This document shows positions 48,328-56,553 of a stretch of DNA of 64,000 bases, piece after piece. Made by a program: the position numbers and the translations under genes. The stretch lies in assembly GCF_020171925.1 (NCBI RefSeq), contig NZ_JAIVAR010000001.1:1364001-1428000 (forward strand), given 5' to 3'. The stretch is from Rossellomorea aquimaris. GTDB lineage: Bacteria; Bacillota; Bacilli; Bacillales; Bacillaceae_B. Below the pieces are notes generated by a model that worked only from the letters and a program-made list of their open reading frames with translations, made no database searches and was not told the origin of the DNA. The stretch's first letter is position 1. The number at the start of each line of letters is the position of its first letter.

Positions 48328-49087
48328 GCGATACTTCACTGCAAACGGATGTGAATTGCTTGCAAGCGGAGAAGGTTATATGACCGTTCAATTGACGATT
48401 GATCTCGATAAAGAACTGATGAATAGGCCATTTTACTGGCATTACCTAGAGAAGACAGGTGGTGTGCCCAATCCGATGACACTATCACTCATTACAGACG
48501 GGGAAAAAGCCCCGGAGGACCTCAAGGGGGAACTGATTCATTTTGGATCGCCACGCCTGCATCAAATATTCCGTTCAACCAGGAACCTTGCCGGCTACAT
48601 CCGACTATATGAAGAACGGAATGGTTTCAGCGGACAGCAAGTACCGCTTCATCCTTGGCTCGGACTGAATATCAAACTGTCTCACGTGACGAATTTGAAG
48701 AAAGACAGCATAGAGAGCATCGGTCTCAATTTAATCAACGGACAGATCAAAGAAGATTTTCACTCCTTTTTACTATCTAAGAAATTGACGCCTAAAATTC
48801 CGGACTTCTCTTTCACACTAACACCGATCATCAAACCTAAAAGCGGGATCAACCGCATTCAAAGTCACCTCATGCAGGGAGTACAAACCGAGTCGTTCAC
48901 TTGGGCAGATGAGGCGAGGAAGAGGTGGGATGAAGACCTGCGGCTGTTGGATCACTTCTACGGTGATCATGAAGAGATGCCAGAAGCCTATGAACTTGAA
49001 AAACAGGCATTAAAGGAACAATATGAACCCAAGATTTCAATCGATATCATCAATGGGGGGATTTTTTACCTGCAACAGCCTCAGTAA
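48296..49087 (+). CDS. yqhG: YqhG family protein
   Basis: A 263-residue soluble protein with no recognisable catalytic motif. ATG 48296 lies inside the end of yqhH and has AAAGGAGG eight to ten bases upstream, so the genes are translationally coupled. Always paired with yqhH in related bacilli, it may be a partner of the SNF2 ATPase; this is inference. Confidence 0.85.
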   Translation: MQQHEIHRFLERYFTANGCELLASGEGYMTVQLTIDLDKELMNRPFYWHYLEKTGGVPNPMTLSLITDGEKAPEDLKGELIHFGSPRLHQIFRSTRNLAGYIRLYEERNGFSGQQVPLHPWLGLNIKLSHVTNLKKDSIESIGLNLINGQIKEDFHSFLLSKKLTPKIPDFSFTLTPIIKPKSGINRIQSHLMQGVQTESFTWADEARKRWDEDLRLLDHFYGDHEEMPEAYELEKQALKEQYEPKISIDIINGGIFYLQQPQ

Positions 49088-49099
49088 GGTTTAAAAAAC

Positions 49100-49133
49100 G
49101 AAACCGCCCTGCAAAAAAAGCAGTGGCGGTTTC
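49100..49133. terminator. Terminator between yqhG and yqzE
   Basis: GAAACCGCC (49100-49108) pairs with GGCGGTTTC (49125-49133), with an inner TGC/GCA pairing. It is placed between convergent genes and touches the yqzE stop codon. Confidence 0.8.
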
Positions 49134-49312
49134 TATTTATTCTTCTTAAACAAGACCATAAAAGCATAAGGAAGGATCCCAAACCAGCGCAGCATAAAAG
49201 GGGGGCGCTCACTTTTCCTTTTGTGTTTAAGGGACTTTCTTTCATTCGATGGTTTTTCATAATGCTGTACAAACGTTTGAGTTATGAATTTAACGTAATC
49301 ATTTACAGACAC
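49133..49312 (-). CDS. yqzE: YqzE family small protein
   Basis: A 59-residue basic protein: NDYVKFITQTFVQHYEKP, a charged middle (ERKSLKHKRKSERPP), then the hydrophobic end WFGILPYAFMVLFKKNK. AAAGGTGG precedes GTG 49312 by eight bases, so I start there rather than at 49324. It follows aroK and comG on the same strand, as yqzE does near comG in bacilli. Function is unknown. Confidence 0.82.
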   Translation of the reverse strand: MSVNDYVKFITQTFVQHYEKPSNERKSLKHKRKSERPPFMLRWFGILPYAFMVLFKKNK

Positions 49313-49364
49313 AGGGGGCACCACCTTTCGCTTTTATCATTATATCCTCACGGCCAAAATTTAA

Positions 49365-49862
49365 TCATGACCCAACGAGGTGCCTCAATTCGTTTATCGT
49401 TTCTTCAATCGACTTACCCGTGGTGTCGATTTCTGAATGGCTGGCACTTCTATAAAGGGGCATCCGGCGGTTATACAGATTGCGCAGTTCCTCCCTGGAA
49501 TTTTTCTGAACGAGCGGCCGTTCACTGTCTCCCTCTAACCGCCCCCACAATTCTTCGAATGAACAGTAAAGGTGAATTACCTTCCCGCTTTCCATAAGCA
49601 TGTCCCTGTTCTCTATTCGTTCAATGACCCCTCCGCCTGTTGTGATCACTGCTTCCTTCTTTTTCAGTTCCTTCAAGGCCTGTGTTTCGATTGTACGGAA
49701 ATAATCTTCGCCCTCTTCCCGAAAAATTTCCTTAATCGCTCGGCCTTCCTGCTCTTCTATGAAGTGATCCATATCAATGACGGGGAGATCCTGGAGTAAC
49801 CCGATTTCCCTGCCTACAGTCGTCTTCCCCACTCCCATGAAACCTATTAAAAAAATCGCCAT
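49365..49862 (-). CDS. aroK: Shikimate kinase
   Basis: Phosphorylates shikimate with ATP in the aromatic amino acid pathway. P-loop GFMGVGKTTVG (about residues 7-17), shikimate-binding IDMDHFIEEQEG, TTGGGVIER, and the lid-region Arg in ERPLVQKNS. Length is 165 residues from ATG 49862. The comGG stop is five bases upstream, so translation may be coupled to comG; the ribosome site is weak. Confidence 0.93.
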   Translation of the reverse strand: MAIFLIGFMGVGKTTVGREIGLLQDLPVIDMDHFIEEQEGRAIKEIFREEGEDYFRTIETQALKELKKKEAVITTGGGVIERIENRDMLMESGKVIHLYCSFEELWGRLEGDSERPLVQKNSREELRNLYNRRMPLYRSASHSEIDTTGKSIEETINELRHLVGS

Positions 49863-49867
49863 GCACA

Positions 49868-50260
49868 CTACTTCCAATCTATTATTTGTTTTGTTTCCCT
49901 ATTATACACAACAGAGACCGGCTTAAAAACCTTCTCATTGGATTGAAAGGTGATCTCCATCAGCAATTCTTGTTCGTTCAGAAAAGAACTGACTACTTCT
50001 GTTTCACCGAAATCTCCTTTATGCCTGACTGAGAAGGATGCAGGTTGTTCCATCCCAATGAGTGCACCATGGGCAATGCTCAGTTTTCTTTCATATACCT
50101 TTTCCATATTAGATAGATAACGGTATTTACTCAGAAAAAGGCTGGACGACAATACAGCTGCCGTGAGGACGATCATGAACAAAAGCATTGAATAGGGAAG
50201 CAGGAAGCCTCTATTATTAAGGTATTTCCGTTTGAATGTCTGTGTAATGATAAAATTCAC
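49868..50260 (-). CDS. comGG: Competence pseudopilus protein ComGG
   Basis: Last gene of the comG operon. An N-terminal basic stretch and one transmembrane segment (GFLLPYSMLLFMIVLTAAVLSS) precede a small extracellular domain. GTG 50260 has GGGGAG ten bases upstream and gives 130 residues; an upstream frame to 50329 overlaps comGF more deeply. It overlaps the end of comGF by 44 bases. Confidence 0.82.
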   Translation of the reverse strand: MNFIITQTFKRKYLNNRGFLLPYSMLLFMIVLTAAVLSSSLFLSKYRYLSNMEKVYERKLSIAHGALIGMEQPASFSVRHKGDFGETEVVSSFLNEQELLMEITFQSNEKVFKPVSVVYNRETKQIIDWK

Positions 50261-50666
50261 TCTCCACACTCTCCCCTTCCTTAAAAACGACGGAAACCAT
50301 GATTCCTTTCGGGACCTCCGAAAACTCAAACGAATCGATCCCTTGAAGCACTACCTCATGTCCTTGTCCGTCAACCCTCCTCCTTATTGAATCTTGATAC
50401 CGCTCATAGGTTATGACCTTCCCATTGCTTTCAAACGTGATTCCTTCATTGGAAAAGAGAAATCCGCTTCCTCCCCACACTTCCATCCTTAGACTCTCAC
50501 TGAACAGATTCCATTCATAGTACCTCGGAGGGATACTTTCCTTTTCGATGGTGTGAAGTCCTTTGATGATGAGTGGAATACTTAATGATAGGAAAGAAAA
50601 GATGAGAAAGGACAGCATGGCATCGAGCAGGGTGAATCCCTTATTATTCAGAAACGCATATTTCAT
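50217..50666 (-). CDS. comGF: Competence pseudopilus protein ComGF
   Basis: Minor pseudopilin. The prepilin-like segment NNKGFTLLDAMLSFLIFSF lies at the N-terminus, followed by an extracellular domain of about 110 residues. ATG 50666 has AAAGGAGG six bases upstream (149 residues). It overlaps comGE and comGG. Confidence 0.88.
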   Translation of the reverse strand: MKYAFLNNKGFTLLDAMLSFLIFSFLSLSIPLIIKGLHTIEKESIPPRYYEWNLFSESLRMEVWGGSGFLFSNEGITFESNGKVITYERYQDSIRRRVDGQGHEVVLQGIDSFEFSEVPKGIMVSVVFKEGESVESEFYHYTDIQTEIP

Positions 50667-50961
50667 TGGTACCTCCTTTCGTTTTGAACATGACACAAGC
50701 AATGGAATGATCGCTCTCTTTCCAACTCAACGTGTAAAGGTCTCCCTTATACATCCTTGTACTGTTTTTATAGTCACCCGTCACGACTGCATGCTCAATT
50801 CCTTCCTGAAGGAACTTCATGGCTTCCACCCTTTGCTGTTTTGCTTCCAGTGTGGTGATCATCCTGATGCTTAGGGGGAAGAAAAATGCAAGCATCACCA
50901 TGAAGCAGCTAAACGCGACCAAACTTTCGATAAGTGAAAAACCGTCAGAATTCTTGAACAT
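50644..50961 (-). CDS. comGE: Competence minor pseudopilin ComGE
   Basis: A 105-residue minor pseudopilin with the prepilin cleavage region DGFSLIESLVAF and one membrane helix. ATG 50961 has AGGGAAG upstream; it lies inside the end of comGD. Confidence 0.86.
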   Translation of the reverse strand: MFKNSDGFSLIESLVAFSCFMVMLAFFFPLSIRMITTLEAKQQRVEAMKFLQEGIEHAVVTGDYKNSTRMYKGDLYTLSWKESDHSIACVMFKTKGGTNEICVSE

Positions 50962-51397
50962 AAAATCTTCCCTGTCCGATTTGAAATGATAATTTGATCG
51001 TTGTATCCCCATTACTGAAATACACTGAACCGAACCGGTTGGTATTGCCCGATGGGTTGAAAATGATTTCATCTAAATTGTTGTTCTCTGAAATGTGGAT
51101 GCCATGAGGAAGAGTCCGTGAAACAAGCGTATTCCCAAAGTAATCTTTCGCTACATATTTATTTGCATAAGGATAAAACAGCAAGGTCGTTGAGGATTGT
51201 GAAAAGAAGCTTTGGCTTTGTATGAGGTACAAGTCCGATTGGAGCTGAGAGATGAAATGGTTTTTTTCAGTATGAGCTTTCAATGGTGCAGTTGAGAACG
51301 CAGTAAACGACAAGAGGACCGTTACGATCAATAATACAAGGAGCATCTCAATGAATGTGTAACCGCCTTGATGAGAAATCCCTTTACTCTGCAGCAA
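50945..51397 (-). CDS. comGD: Competence minor pseudopilin ComGD
   Basis: A 150-residue minor pseudopilin with a prepilin processing site (HQGGYTFIEMLLVLLIVTVLL) and a GspH-like extracellular domain. The TTG start overlaps the end of comGC by 14 bases. Confidence 0.9.
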   Translation of the reverse strand: MLQSKGISHQGGYTFIEMLLVLLIVTVLLSFTAFSTAPLKAHTEKNHFISQLQSDLYLIQSQSFFSQSSTTLLFYPYANKYVAKDYFGNTLVSRTLPHGIHISENNNLDEIIFNPSGNTNRFGSVYFSNGDTTIKLSFQIGQGRFYVQEF

Positions 51398-51701
51398 CTA
51401 CATCCACATTCCCCTCGGCATCGATGGTCAATGATTGTCCATTTGGGCATGTTTGATGCTCCGCACTAATATATTCATCTGAAACGAGCAGTGCCATCGT
51501 GACCGGTACGGCACTGCCGTTATCCATTTTGTACGCTTCTACCTGTCCTTCCACCATATTGATGAACGCTTCGCATCCTTTCGAATTGATCTTATTGCTC
51601 TGACTTGTAACATTCGGGATCGTAACGAATAACAGGACAGAGATGACCAACAACACAATCATCATCTCAATCATGGTAAAACCTTTTTCATTCTTTAACA
51701 T
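51384..51701 (-). CDS. comGC: Major competence pseudopilin ComGC
   Basis: Main building block of the DNA-uptake pseudopilus. A 105-residue prepilin with the type IV motif KGFTMIEMMIVLLVISVLL, cut between Gly7 and Phe8 by ComC peptidase. Two cysteines (in SKGCEAF and HQTCPNG) can form the known intramolecular disulfide. Confidence 0.95.
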   Translation of the reverse strand: MLKNEKGFTMIEMMIVLLVISVLLFVTIPNVTSQSNKINSKGCEAFINMVEGQVEAYKMDNGSAVPVTMALLVSDEYISAEHQTCPNGQSLTIDAEGNVDVVAAE

Positions 51702-51723
51702 AGAGATCCTCCTTTTATTCAGA

Positions 51724-52746
51724 TTAAATGCCCTGCATCATTTGAAACAGCGGCATCATGATGGAAAAGTAAATGGCCATGATGAACAAGCCGACAAACG
51801 TGAAGATCGCCGGCTGGATGTACTTCAGCATCCCGTTCCCCTTCTCTTCTAATTCTGAAAAGCAAATTTCACTATACATCTTCAATTCATCTGCAAGCCT
51901 CCCGTTCTTTTGACCGTGGGAAACAACGTAGGACAACTCTTCTTGAAAAAAGGAAACCCTTGAGGTGCATTCATAAAGCGGCCTGCCTTCCTTCAACCCG
52001 TTCAGCAGGTTCCTTGAAATGTATTGCAGGGTAGGCCGGTATGTCTGTTTCTCAATGATTTTCAACGATTCAGTGATCGACACGCCGTTTTTAAGGAGAA
52101 AGCTTAGTTCCCTCGCAAAAAAGTGGGTCTGCCCGTGTTTGATGAAAAAAGAAAGCAGTGGAATCTTTGTCAGGAACTTGATGTGTTTTACTTGTAATAA
52201 TTTATCTTTTGATAAATAGATGAATGGAATGGTCATTGCCGCAATCAGGATGAACCACAGGAAATACGAAGGAAAGCTTTCGATGAACCAAAAGAGGTAA
52301 TTGTAACTTTCTGATTGGTCATAACCGAGTGTTTGATATAACGATTGAAAGCGGGGGAACAGGACCCTTCGGAGAAGGATCATTAGCATAATCGCGAACA
52401 TGACGAGAAAAAGAGGATAGTGGAGGACCTTCAGTAATTTTTGTCTACCTTCACTCATCTTCAGCAGATACTCCCCGGCTTCTTTAAGGGTGGAACTCAT
52501 CTCGCCATGGTGCTCTGCAAAATATATCTGCGCTGATACCTGCTTCGGCATGTTGAATTGACGGTCAAATATCGAAGAGAGTGATTCTCCCTTGTGCAGA
52601 GAGTTGGTGATCCTCCTGTTTAATTTACCTGAGCCGTTCTGCCCTGGAACAAGAAGAAAATCAATTGCTTCTGAAAATGTATATCCCTTCTCCAGGAGAT
52701 CACCTGTCCTCTTCAGGAACTTTCCTTGATCATCCATTTTCTTCAT
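51724..52746 (-). CDS. comGB: Competence pseudopilus membrane platform protein ComGB
   Basis: GspF-family polytopic membrane protein; two T2SSF domains (about 15-110 and 215-330) are separated by transmembrane helices (FLVMFAIMLMILL; FLWFILIAAMTIPFIYL; and one near the C-terminus). The start is uncertain: ATG 52746 overlaps the end of comGA, and no strong ribosome site is visible, which fits translational coupling. Confidence 0.92.
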   Translation of the reverse strand: MKKMDDQGKFLKRTGDLLEKGYTFSEAIDFLLVPGQNGSGKLNRRITNSLHKGESLSSIFDRQFNMPKQVSAQIYFAEHHGEMSSTLKEAGEYLLKMSEGRQKLLKVLHYPLFLVMFAIMLMILLRRVLFPRFQSLYQTLGYDQSESYNYLFWFIESFPSYFLWFILIAAMTIPFIYLSKDKLLQVKHIKFLTKIPLLSFFIKHGQTHFFARELSFLLKNGVSITESLKIIEKQTYRPTLQYISRNLLNGLKEGRPLYECTSRVSFFQEELSYVVSHGQKNGRLADELKMYSEICFSELEEKGNGMLKYIQPAIFTFVGLFIMAIYFSIMMPLFQMMQGI

Positions 52747-53803
52747 GTATCCATTTGTGGAACTCAGAATTCGGAACAAATCCCAATGCCACCCCCTTGT
52801 TGATCAGTGTTCGAAGTGTGGGATATTGATAATATGCATCTTCTCCCCTTGCTTCTCTTATCACTTCCTTAAGGGCACTCCCCGTCAGAATTTCATAGAC
52901 CGAGGTCCTTTTCAACATGTGTCTGCCTTTACAATCCGCCTTGCATACAGTCCCGCAAACCGAACAATTGAGCTTCACCAGCCTTTGAGCTGAAACCCCA
53001 ATCAAAGTCTGCTGAATATCATGCCAGTGGACGCCAAGTTCCATCAGCCTGTAAATCGCACTTTTGGCATCTTTGGTGTGTAAGGTCGTTAAAACCAGGT
53101 GGCCAGTAAGTGCCGCACGGATCGCGGTTTCAGCAGTTTCCCGGTCACGGATCTCTCCAACCATGATAATGTCGGGGTCATGCCTCAATATTGCTTTCAA
53201 TCCCGTGGAATAAGTAATCCCGGCTTTTTCATTCACTTGAATCTGAACCATATCTTCGTGGTCTTTCTCAATGGGGTCCTCCAAGGTGATGACATTGCGG
53301 TTGAGAGCAGAAGAGCAATGATGGACAAGCGAATATAAGGTCGTGGTCTTTCCGCTGCCTGTAGGGCCTGTGAAAATGATGAGTCCATGGGAATACATAA
53401 GCAGGGCGAGAAGTTTTCTTGCAGAAGAAGGATAAAGGGACATTTTTTCGAGTGGGACTTGGAATTCCTGGGGAAGGATCCGGATGACTAGACTTTCTTT
53501 GAGATGATTGGTCGGCAGGGTGGAGATTCTAAGGGACACAGGTGAGTCACTGATCGTTGTGTTGAAGGAGCCGCTTTGAGGTTTGCGTTTTTCCCCGATA
53601 TCCATCTGCGCCATGAATTTCAGATGGGCGATGAGTCTTTCACCTTGATCATGGGAAATTGATTGAAATGGGGAGAGCACCCCCGTTTTGCGGAACTGGA
53701 TGTGGTAATCATTGAGTCTGGGGATAAAGTGAATGTCGGATGCATCACCCCTAATTGCATCTTTAAGCATGATTTCTGATAGAGCTTCTACCGATTGATA
53801 AAT
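52730..53803 (-). CDS. comGA: Competence pseudopilus ATPase ComGA (apparent ATT start)
   Basis: GspE-type secretion ATPase that drives pseudopilus assembly. Walker A is FTGPTGSGKTTTLYS; Asp box and Walker B (HDPDIIMVGEIRDRETAE) and the His box (TGHLVLTTLHTKDA) follow; a Cys-rich zinc motif lies near 300. The first ATG (53770) lacks any ribosome site and would shorten the N-terminus. ATT 53803 has AAAGGTGG ten bases upstream and gives 357 residues, close to B. subtilis ComGA, with an aligned N-terminus. Confidence 0.88.
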   Translation of the reverse strand: MYQSVEALSEIMLKDAIRGDASDIHFIPRLNDYHIQFRKTGVLSPFQSISHDQGERLIAHLKFMAQMDIGEKRKPQSGSFNTTISDSPVSLRISTLPTNHLKESLVIRILPQEFQVPLEKMSLYPSSARKLLALLMYSHGLIIFTGPTGSGKTTTLYSLVHHCSSALNRNVITLEDPIEKDHEDMVQIQVNEKAGITYSTGLKAILRHDPDIIMVGEIRDRETAETAIRAALTGHLVLTTLHTKDAKSAIYRLMELGVHWHDIQQTLIGVSAQRLVKLNCSVCGTVCKADCKGRHMLKRTSVYEILTGSALKEVIREARGEDAYYQYPTLRTLINKGVALGFVPNSEFHKWIHEENG

Positions 53804-54080
53804 CGTAGTGGCACCACCTTTCTTTTTCCTTAACTTCTATATACGACAAATATTTACAAATCCCTTTATTTTTTTATTGTGGAATGGAGTTTTTTTCTTG
53901 GGTGGCTTTTGTGAAATTTAGTTTGCAGATATCACCTGACTGATTTCAATGGGAATCAGTCGTGAAGTTAACAAAAAATCGTTCTTTTTCGAAGGAATAG
54001 TACTCGTTTTAAGGATTATGTATCATTTTTTATTGATATTGACCTGTGGGTGACGTCAAATTTACTGGCTTAAGAGGATT

Positions 54081-54209
54081 TATGATCCTTAAACGGCTTT
54101 TATGATCCATTCGACAAAAAATACGCTCCAATTTAAAGACTTATGATCCTAAACTGAAAAATATGATCCCAATTCGGATTTTATGATCTTATAAGAATAA
54201 TTATAATCT
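54081..54209. repeat. Seven-unit, 20-bp-period repeat array
   Basis: Cores related to TATGATCC begin at 54081, 54101, 54122, 54142, 54162, 54182 and 54202. The third is TACGCTCC and the last TATAATCT; the other five begin with TATGATC. Spacing is 20 bases (21 once), about two helical turns. Linkers are AT-rich and not conserved. It lies between comGA and the tRNA-Gln gene. The flanking part 53830-54080 holds no visible gene. Confidence 0.8.
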
Positions 54210-54315
54210 AGACACACACTCCGAGATTGAACTCTCTCCTCATAAAAAAATAAAAAAATTTAAACTCACTGTATATTTCCCATCCAAACTTCTCATACTA
54301 TTTTTTGTAACCCGA

Positions 54316-54387
54316 TGGGCTATAGCCAAGCGGTAAGGCATCGCACTTTGACTGCGACATGCGTTGGTTCGAATCCAGCTAGCCCAG
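54316..54387 (+). tRNA. tRNA-Gln (anticodon TTG)
   Basis: Complete cloverleaf: acceptor stem TGGGCTA with TAGCCCA, D arm AGCCAAGCGGTAAGGC, anticodon stem TCGCA/TGCGA with loop CTTTGAC (anticodon TTG), and T arm TTGGTTCGAATCCA. The 3' CCA is not encoded. It is followed by an unusually long hairpin terminator. Confidence 0.95.
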
Positions 54388-54391
54388 TACA

Positions 54392-54429
54392 GACAAAGGC
54401 AGGCATTTTTTAAAATGCCTGCCTTTGTC
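54392..54429. terminator. Long hairpin between tRNA-Gln and mgsR
   Basis: A perfect 18-bp stem, GACAAAGGCAGGCATTTT (54392-54409) with 54412-54429, separated by two bases. It sits between the convergent tRNA and mgsR genes. It lacks a long external U run, but the T-rich stem may serve. Confidence 0.75.
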
Positions 54430-54446
54430 AATCCTTCCAATCCTCT

Positions 54447-54827
54447 TTAACTGCTTTTTTGGAGAGCTGGTTTTTTATCCGAGAAGCTTTTCAGACCGTC
54501 CGGGTTGTATCCGACCACCAATTTCTTGCCGTCAGTGAGTAACGGACGACGAAGGAGCTTCGGTTCTTGGATCATCAAATCGATTACGGCAGAAAGCGGA
54601 AGGTCATTCACGTCTTTCCCCAATTCTTTGAATGTCTGGCTCCGTGTTGCCAGGATTTCGTCAAGGCCTTCAGTCGTTAAGGAAAGTAATTGTACCAATT
54701 CTTCCCGGGTAGGCGTCTCCCTGAAAAGATGGCGTTCATTGAAATCAACGGAATTCGCGTTCAACCATTTTTTAGCTTTCCTGCAAGAGGTACAGCTCGG
54801 ATACGTAAAAAACGTCAAGTTCCCCAT
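54447..54827 (-). CDS. mgsR: Spx/MgsR-family stress regulator
   Basis: ArsC-fold transcription factor that contacts RNA polymerase. The redox switch CTSC lies near the N-terminus (YPSCTSCRKAKKW). It has 126 residues from ATG 54827, with AAAAAGGAGG upstream. Gene order next to yqgY and yqgX matches mgsR (yqgZ) of B. subtilis, a modulator of the sigma-B stress response. A sigma-B-like promoter upstream supports this rather than Spx itself. Confidence 0.85.
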   Translation of the reverse strand: MGNLTFFTYPSCTSCRKAKKWLNANSVDFNERHLFRETPTREELVQLLSLTTEGLDEILATRSQTFKELGKDVNDLPLSAVIDLMIQEPKLLRRPLLTDGKKLVVGYNPDGLKSFSDKKPALQKSS

Positions 54828-54884
54828 TATCGTTTCCTCCTTTTTGTGTAAGAAGCAATTCACTTTATTGATTACATACATTGT

Positions 54885-54908
54885 ATACCCTATGTATAAC
54901 TTTTGTAC
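54885..54908 (-). promoter_or_regulatory. Sigma-B-like promoter of mgsR
   Basis: On the minus strand GTACAA (54908-54903), a 12-base spacer and GGGTAT (54890-54885). The -10 is perfect for sigma-B, while the -35 matches 4 of 6 bases of GTTTAA. Confidence 0.5.
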
Positions 54909-55112
54909 AGTATTTTCCCTCCAGTATTTTTGAACATTTTGTAACAGTGATGATCAATCCCGGTCCAATCCTATTCAGAAGGTACGATTAGGGTTATATA
55001 TAAGTTGTACAAAGTGATTGCCACCACATTTTTTCTAAAGGCATTTTCTATCAAAAAAAATTAATTTGAGTAGATATCACCTAATCGTCACAAACTATCA
55101 TCAAACAGATAT

Positions 55113-55141
55113 TTACTTTTATAGTAATGTTCATTTATAAT
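55113..55141 (+). promoter_or_regulatory. Candidate promoter of yqgY
   Basis: TTACTT (55113-55118), a 17-base spacer and a perfect TATAAT (55136-55141), about 39 bases upstream of the yqgY start codon. Confidence 0.5.
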
Positions 55142-55179
55142 ATTGAATGATGGACTTAGGGTGCAAAGGAGGGTTACAT

Positions 55180-55425
55180 ATGGATCGTATGTACAGAGTT
55201 CTTGGATTCTGGACTGGAATTTTTGCTGTAATGTTCTATCTTGGTGATATGACAACGACATCATTAATCTTTTTAGGCCAAACAGGATTCTTCATTATGT
55301 TAAGCTATCTTAAACTATCCGAACGCATGTATATCTACATATTCGGTGCCTATCTGACTGTGTTCTTCGCTGGGTTTACTTACTGGACGACCTTTATGAT
55401 GACTCCGGGTGCAGGAGGACACTAA
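55180..55425 (+). CDS. yqgY: DUF2626 small membrane protein YqgY
   Basis: An 81-residue protein with three hydrophobic segments, a family N-terminus (MDRMYRVLGFWTGIFAVMF), and an end in PGAGGH. ATG 55180 has AAAGGAGG upstream. Function unknown. Confidence 0.85.
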   Translation: MDRMYRVLGFWTGIFAVMFYLGDMTTTSLIFLGQTGFFIMLSYLKLSERMYIYIFGAYLTVFFAGFTYWTTFMMTPGAGGH

Positions 55426-55426
55426 T

Positions 55427-55466
55427 AAAAAATTCCCTTTAGCCAAATGGCTAAAGGGAATTTTTT
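55427..55466. terminator. Terminator between yqgY and yqgX
   Basis: A stem of about 19 bp (55427-55446 with 55448-55466) with A and T ends. It serves the convergent genes. Confidence 0.92.
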
Positions 55467-55478
55467 TGTCTACCGATA

Positions 55479-56114
55479 TTAAAAACCGTTCAAGAAAGGA
55501 TTTCCGTCCATTTCTTCACCAACTGTCGTTTCTGGGCCATGTCCCGGAAGTACCGCGGTGGATTCCGGAAGAGTCAGTAAGTGATCATGAATACTTGAGA
55601 GTAATTGTTCATGATTCCCGCCGGGCAAATCGCTTCGGCCGATGCTCCCCATAAAAAGTGTATCCCCGGCAAATACTATTCCCTCACTTTGTACATAATA
55701 AGAAAGACTTCCAGGTGAATGTCCCGGAGTTTCAAATAGTCCCAGTGTAAAACCGCCGATCGATAGCGTTTTTTCTGATGATAGTAGGTGATCTGCAGGC
55801 GCAGTTTGAATATTCCCCATTCCAAAAAGCCCTGAGCCATTCAACCCTGGATCGATCAGCCACTCGGCTTCCTTCTCGTGTAGGTATACCGGTACATGAT
55901 ATGTATTCCTCACAGTATCGACAGCGCCTATATGATCGAAATGAGCGTGAGTCAATAGGATTGCCACAGGCTTTAAATTTTGTGCATCCAGCCAGCTTAC
56001 TAATTTTTCACCTTCAGCACCGGGATCAATGATCAAGCATCTATTGGCATCATCCCATAGAATGTAACAATTGGTTTGCAGCGGTCCTAACGGCATGCGC
56101 TTCCATTGCATCAT
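55479..56114 (-). CDS. yqgX: Metallo-beta-lactamase-fold hydrolase YqgX
   Basis: Glyoxalase II-like enzyme. It has the dimetal motif THAHFDHIG, then PGHSPGSLSYY and AGDTLFMGSIGRSD, and a last His in VLPGHGPET. Length is 211 residues. It probably acts on thioesters or a bacillithiol conjugate; the substrate is not shown by the sequence. Confidence 0.9.
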   Translation of the reverse strand: MMQWKRMPLGPLQTNCYILWDDANRCLIIDPGAEGEKLVSWLDAQNLKPVAILLTHAHFDHIGAVDTVRNTYHVPVYLHEKEAEWLIDPGLNGSGLFGMGNIQTAPADHLLSSEKTLSIGGFTLGLFETPGHSPGSLSYYVQSEGIVFAGDTLFMGSIGRSDLPGGNHEQLLSSIHDHLLTLPESTAVLPGHGPETTVGEEMDGNPFLNGF

Positions 56115-56326
56115 TTTCTACCTCCATTTACTTTAACAAGATACTGCTATTGTAGCAGAAGCAATGAGGAAGAGAAAAACAAATGCCATAGAAGTGTCAA
56201 TTTTTAACCTCGACAAATAATAGAAAAAACTATAAAATGTTAATGAGTGCATTTATGTACATATTAAATATCAGTATTTTGTAAGCGGTTAGTAAAACAT
56301 ATTTTTACATGAAAGGGGTCATATAA

Positions 56327-56500
56327 ATGGGTCTTGTAATTATTACAGCACTGGTTTCATTATTGGCTTTGTTTGCAGTAGTAAGCACATTCAAAAACAA
56401 AAATGCTCTCGGCATTGTATTTTCATTGGCGACACTTGGCGTTTTTGGCTGGTTTACGATTATGACTGTCCTTCACTCTGGATATCCAGGTGGTCACTAA
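56327..56500 (+). CDS. yqgW: DUF2759 small membrane protein YqgW
   Basis: A 57-residue protein with two membrane segments (LVIITALVSLLALFAVVSTF and a second near ALGIVFSLATLGVFGWF), ending in GYPGGH. ATG 56327 has GAAAGGGG about ten bases upstream, and a strong terminator follows directly. Position near yqgX/yqgY fits yqgW. Function unknown. Confidence 0.78.
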   Translation: MGLVIITALVSLLALFAVVSTFKNKNALGIVFSLATLGVFGWFTIMTVLHSGYPGGH

Positions 56501-56513
56501 ATCGAATGATTCA

Positions 56514-56553
56514 AAGTAAAAAGCCTTCCTGTACAGGAAGGCTTTTTACTTTG
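56514..56553. terminator. Terminator of yqgW
   Basis: A nearly perfect palindrome of 40 bases; the arms AAAGTAAAAAGCCTTCCTGT and its complement flank a minimal loop. It follows the yqgW stop by 13 bases. Confidence 0.9.

Noticed and set aside
53804..54000. ComK box (AAAA-N5-TTTT pair) upstream of comG
   Set aside because: Only one near-match (AAAAAGAACGATTTTTT, minus strand) is visible, too far upstream of the likely promoter and without a clear partner. ComK control is expected from known biology but I cannot show the site.
54081..54209. CRISPR array
   Set aside because: The period is 20 bases with an eight-base degenerate core and no 20-40-base repeats or spacers; no cas genes are near.
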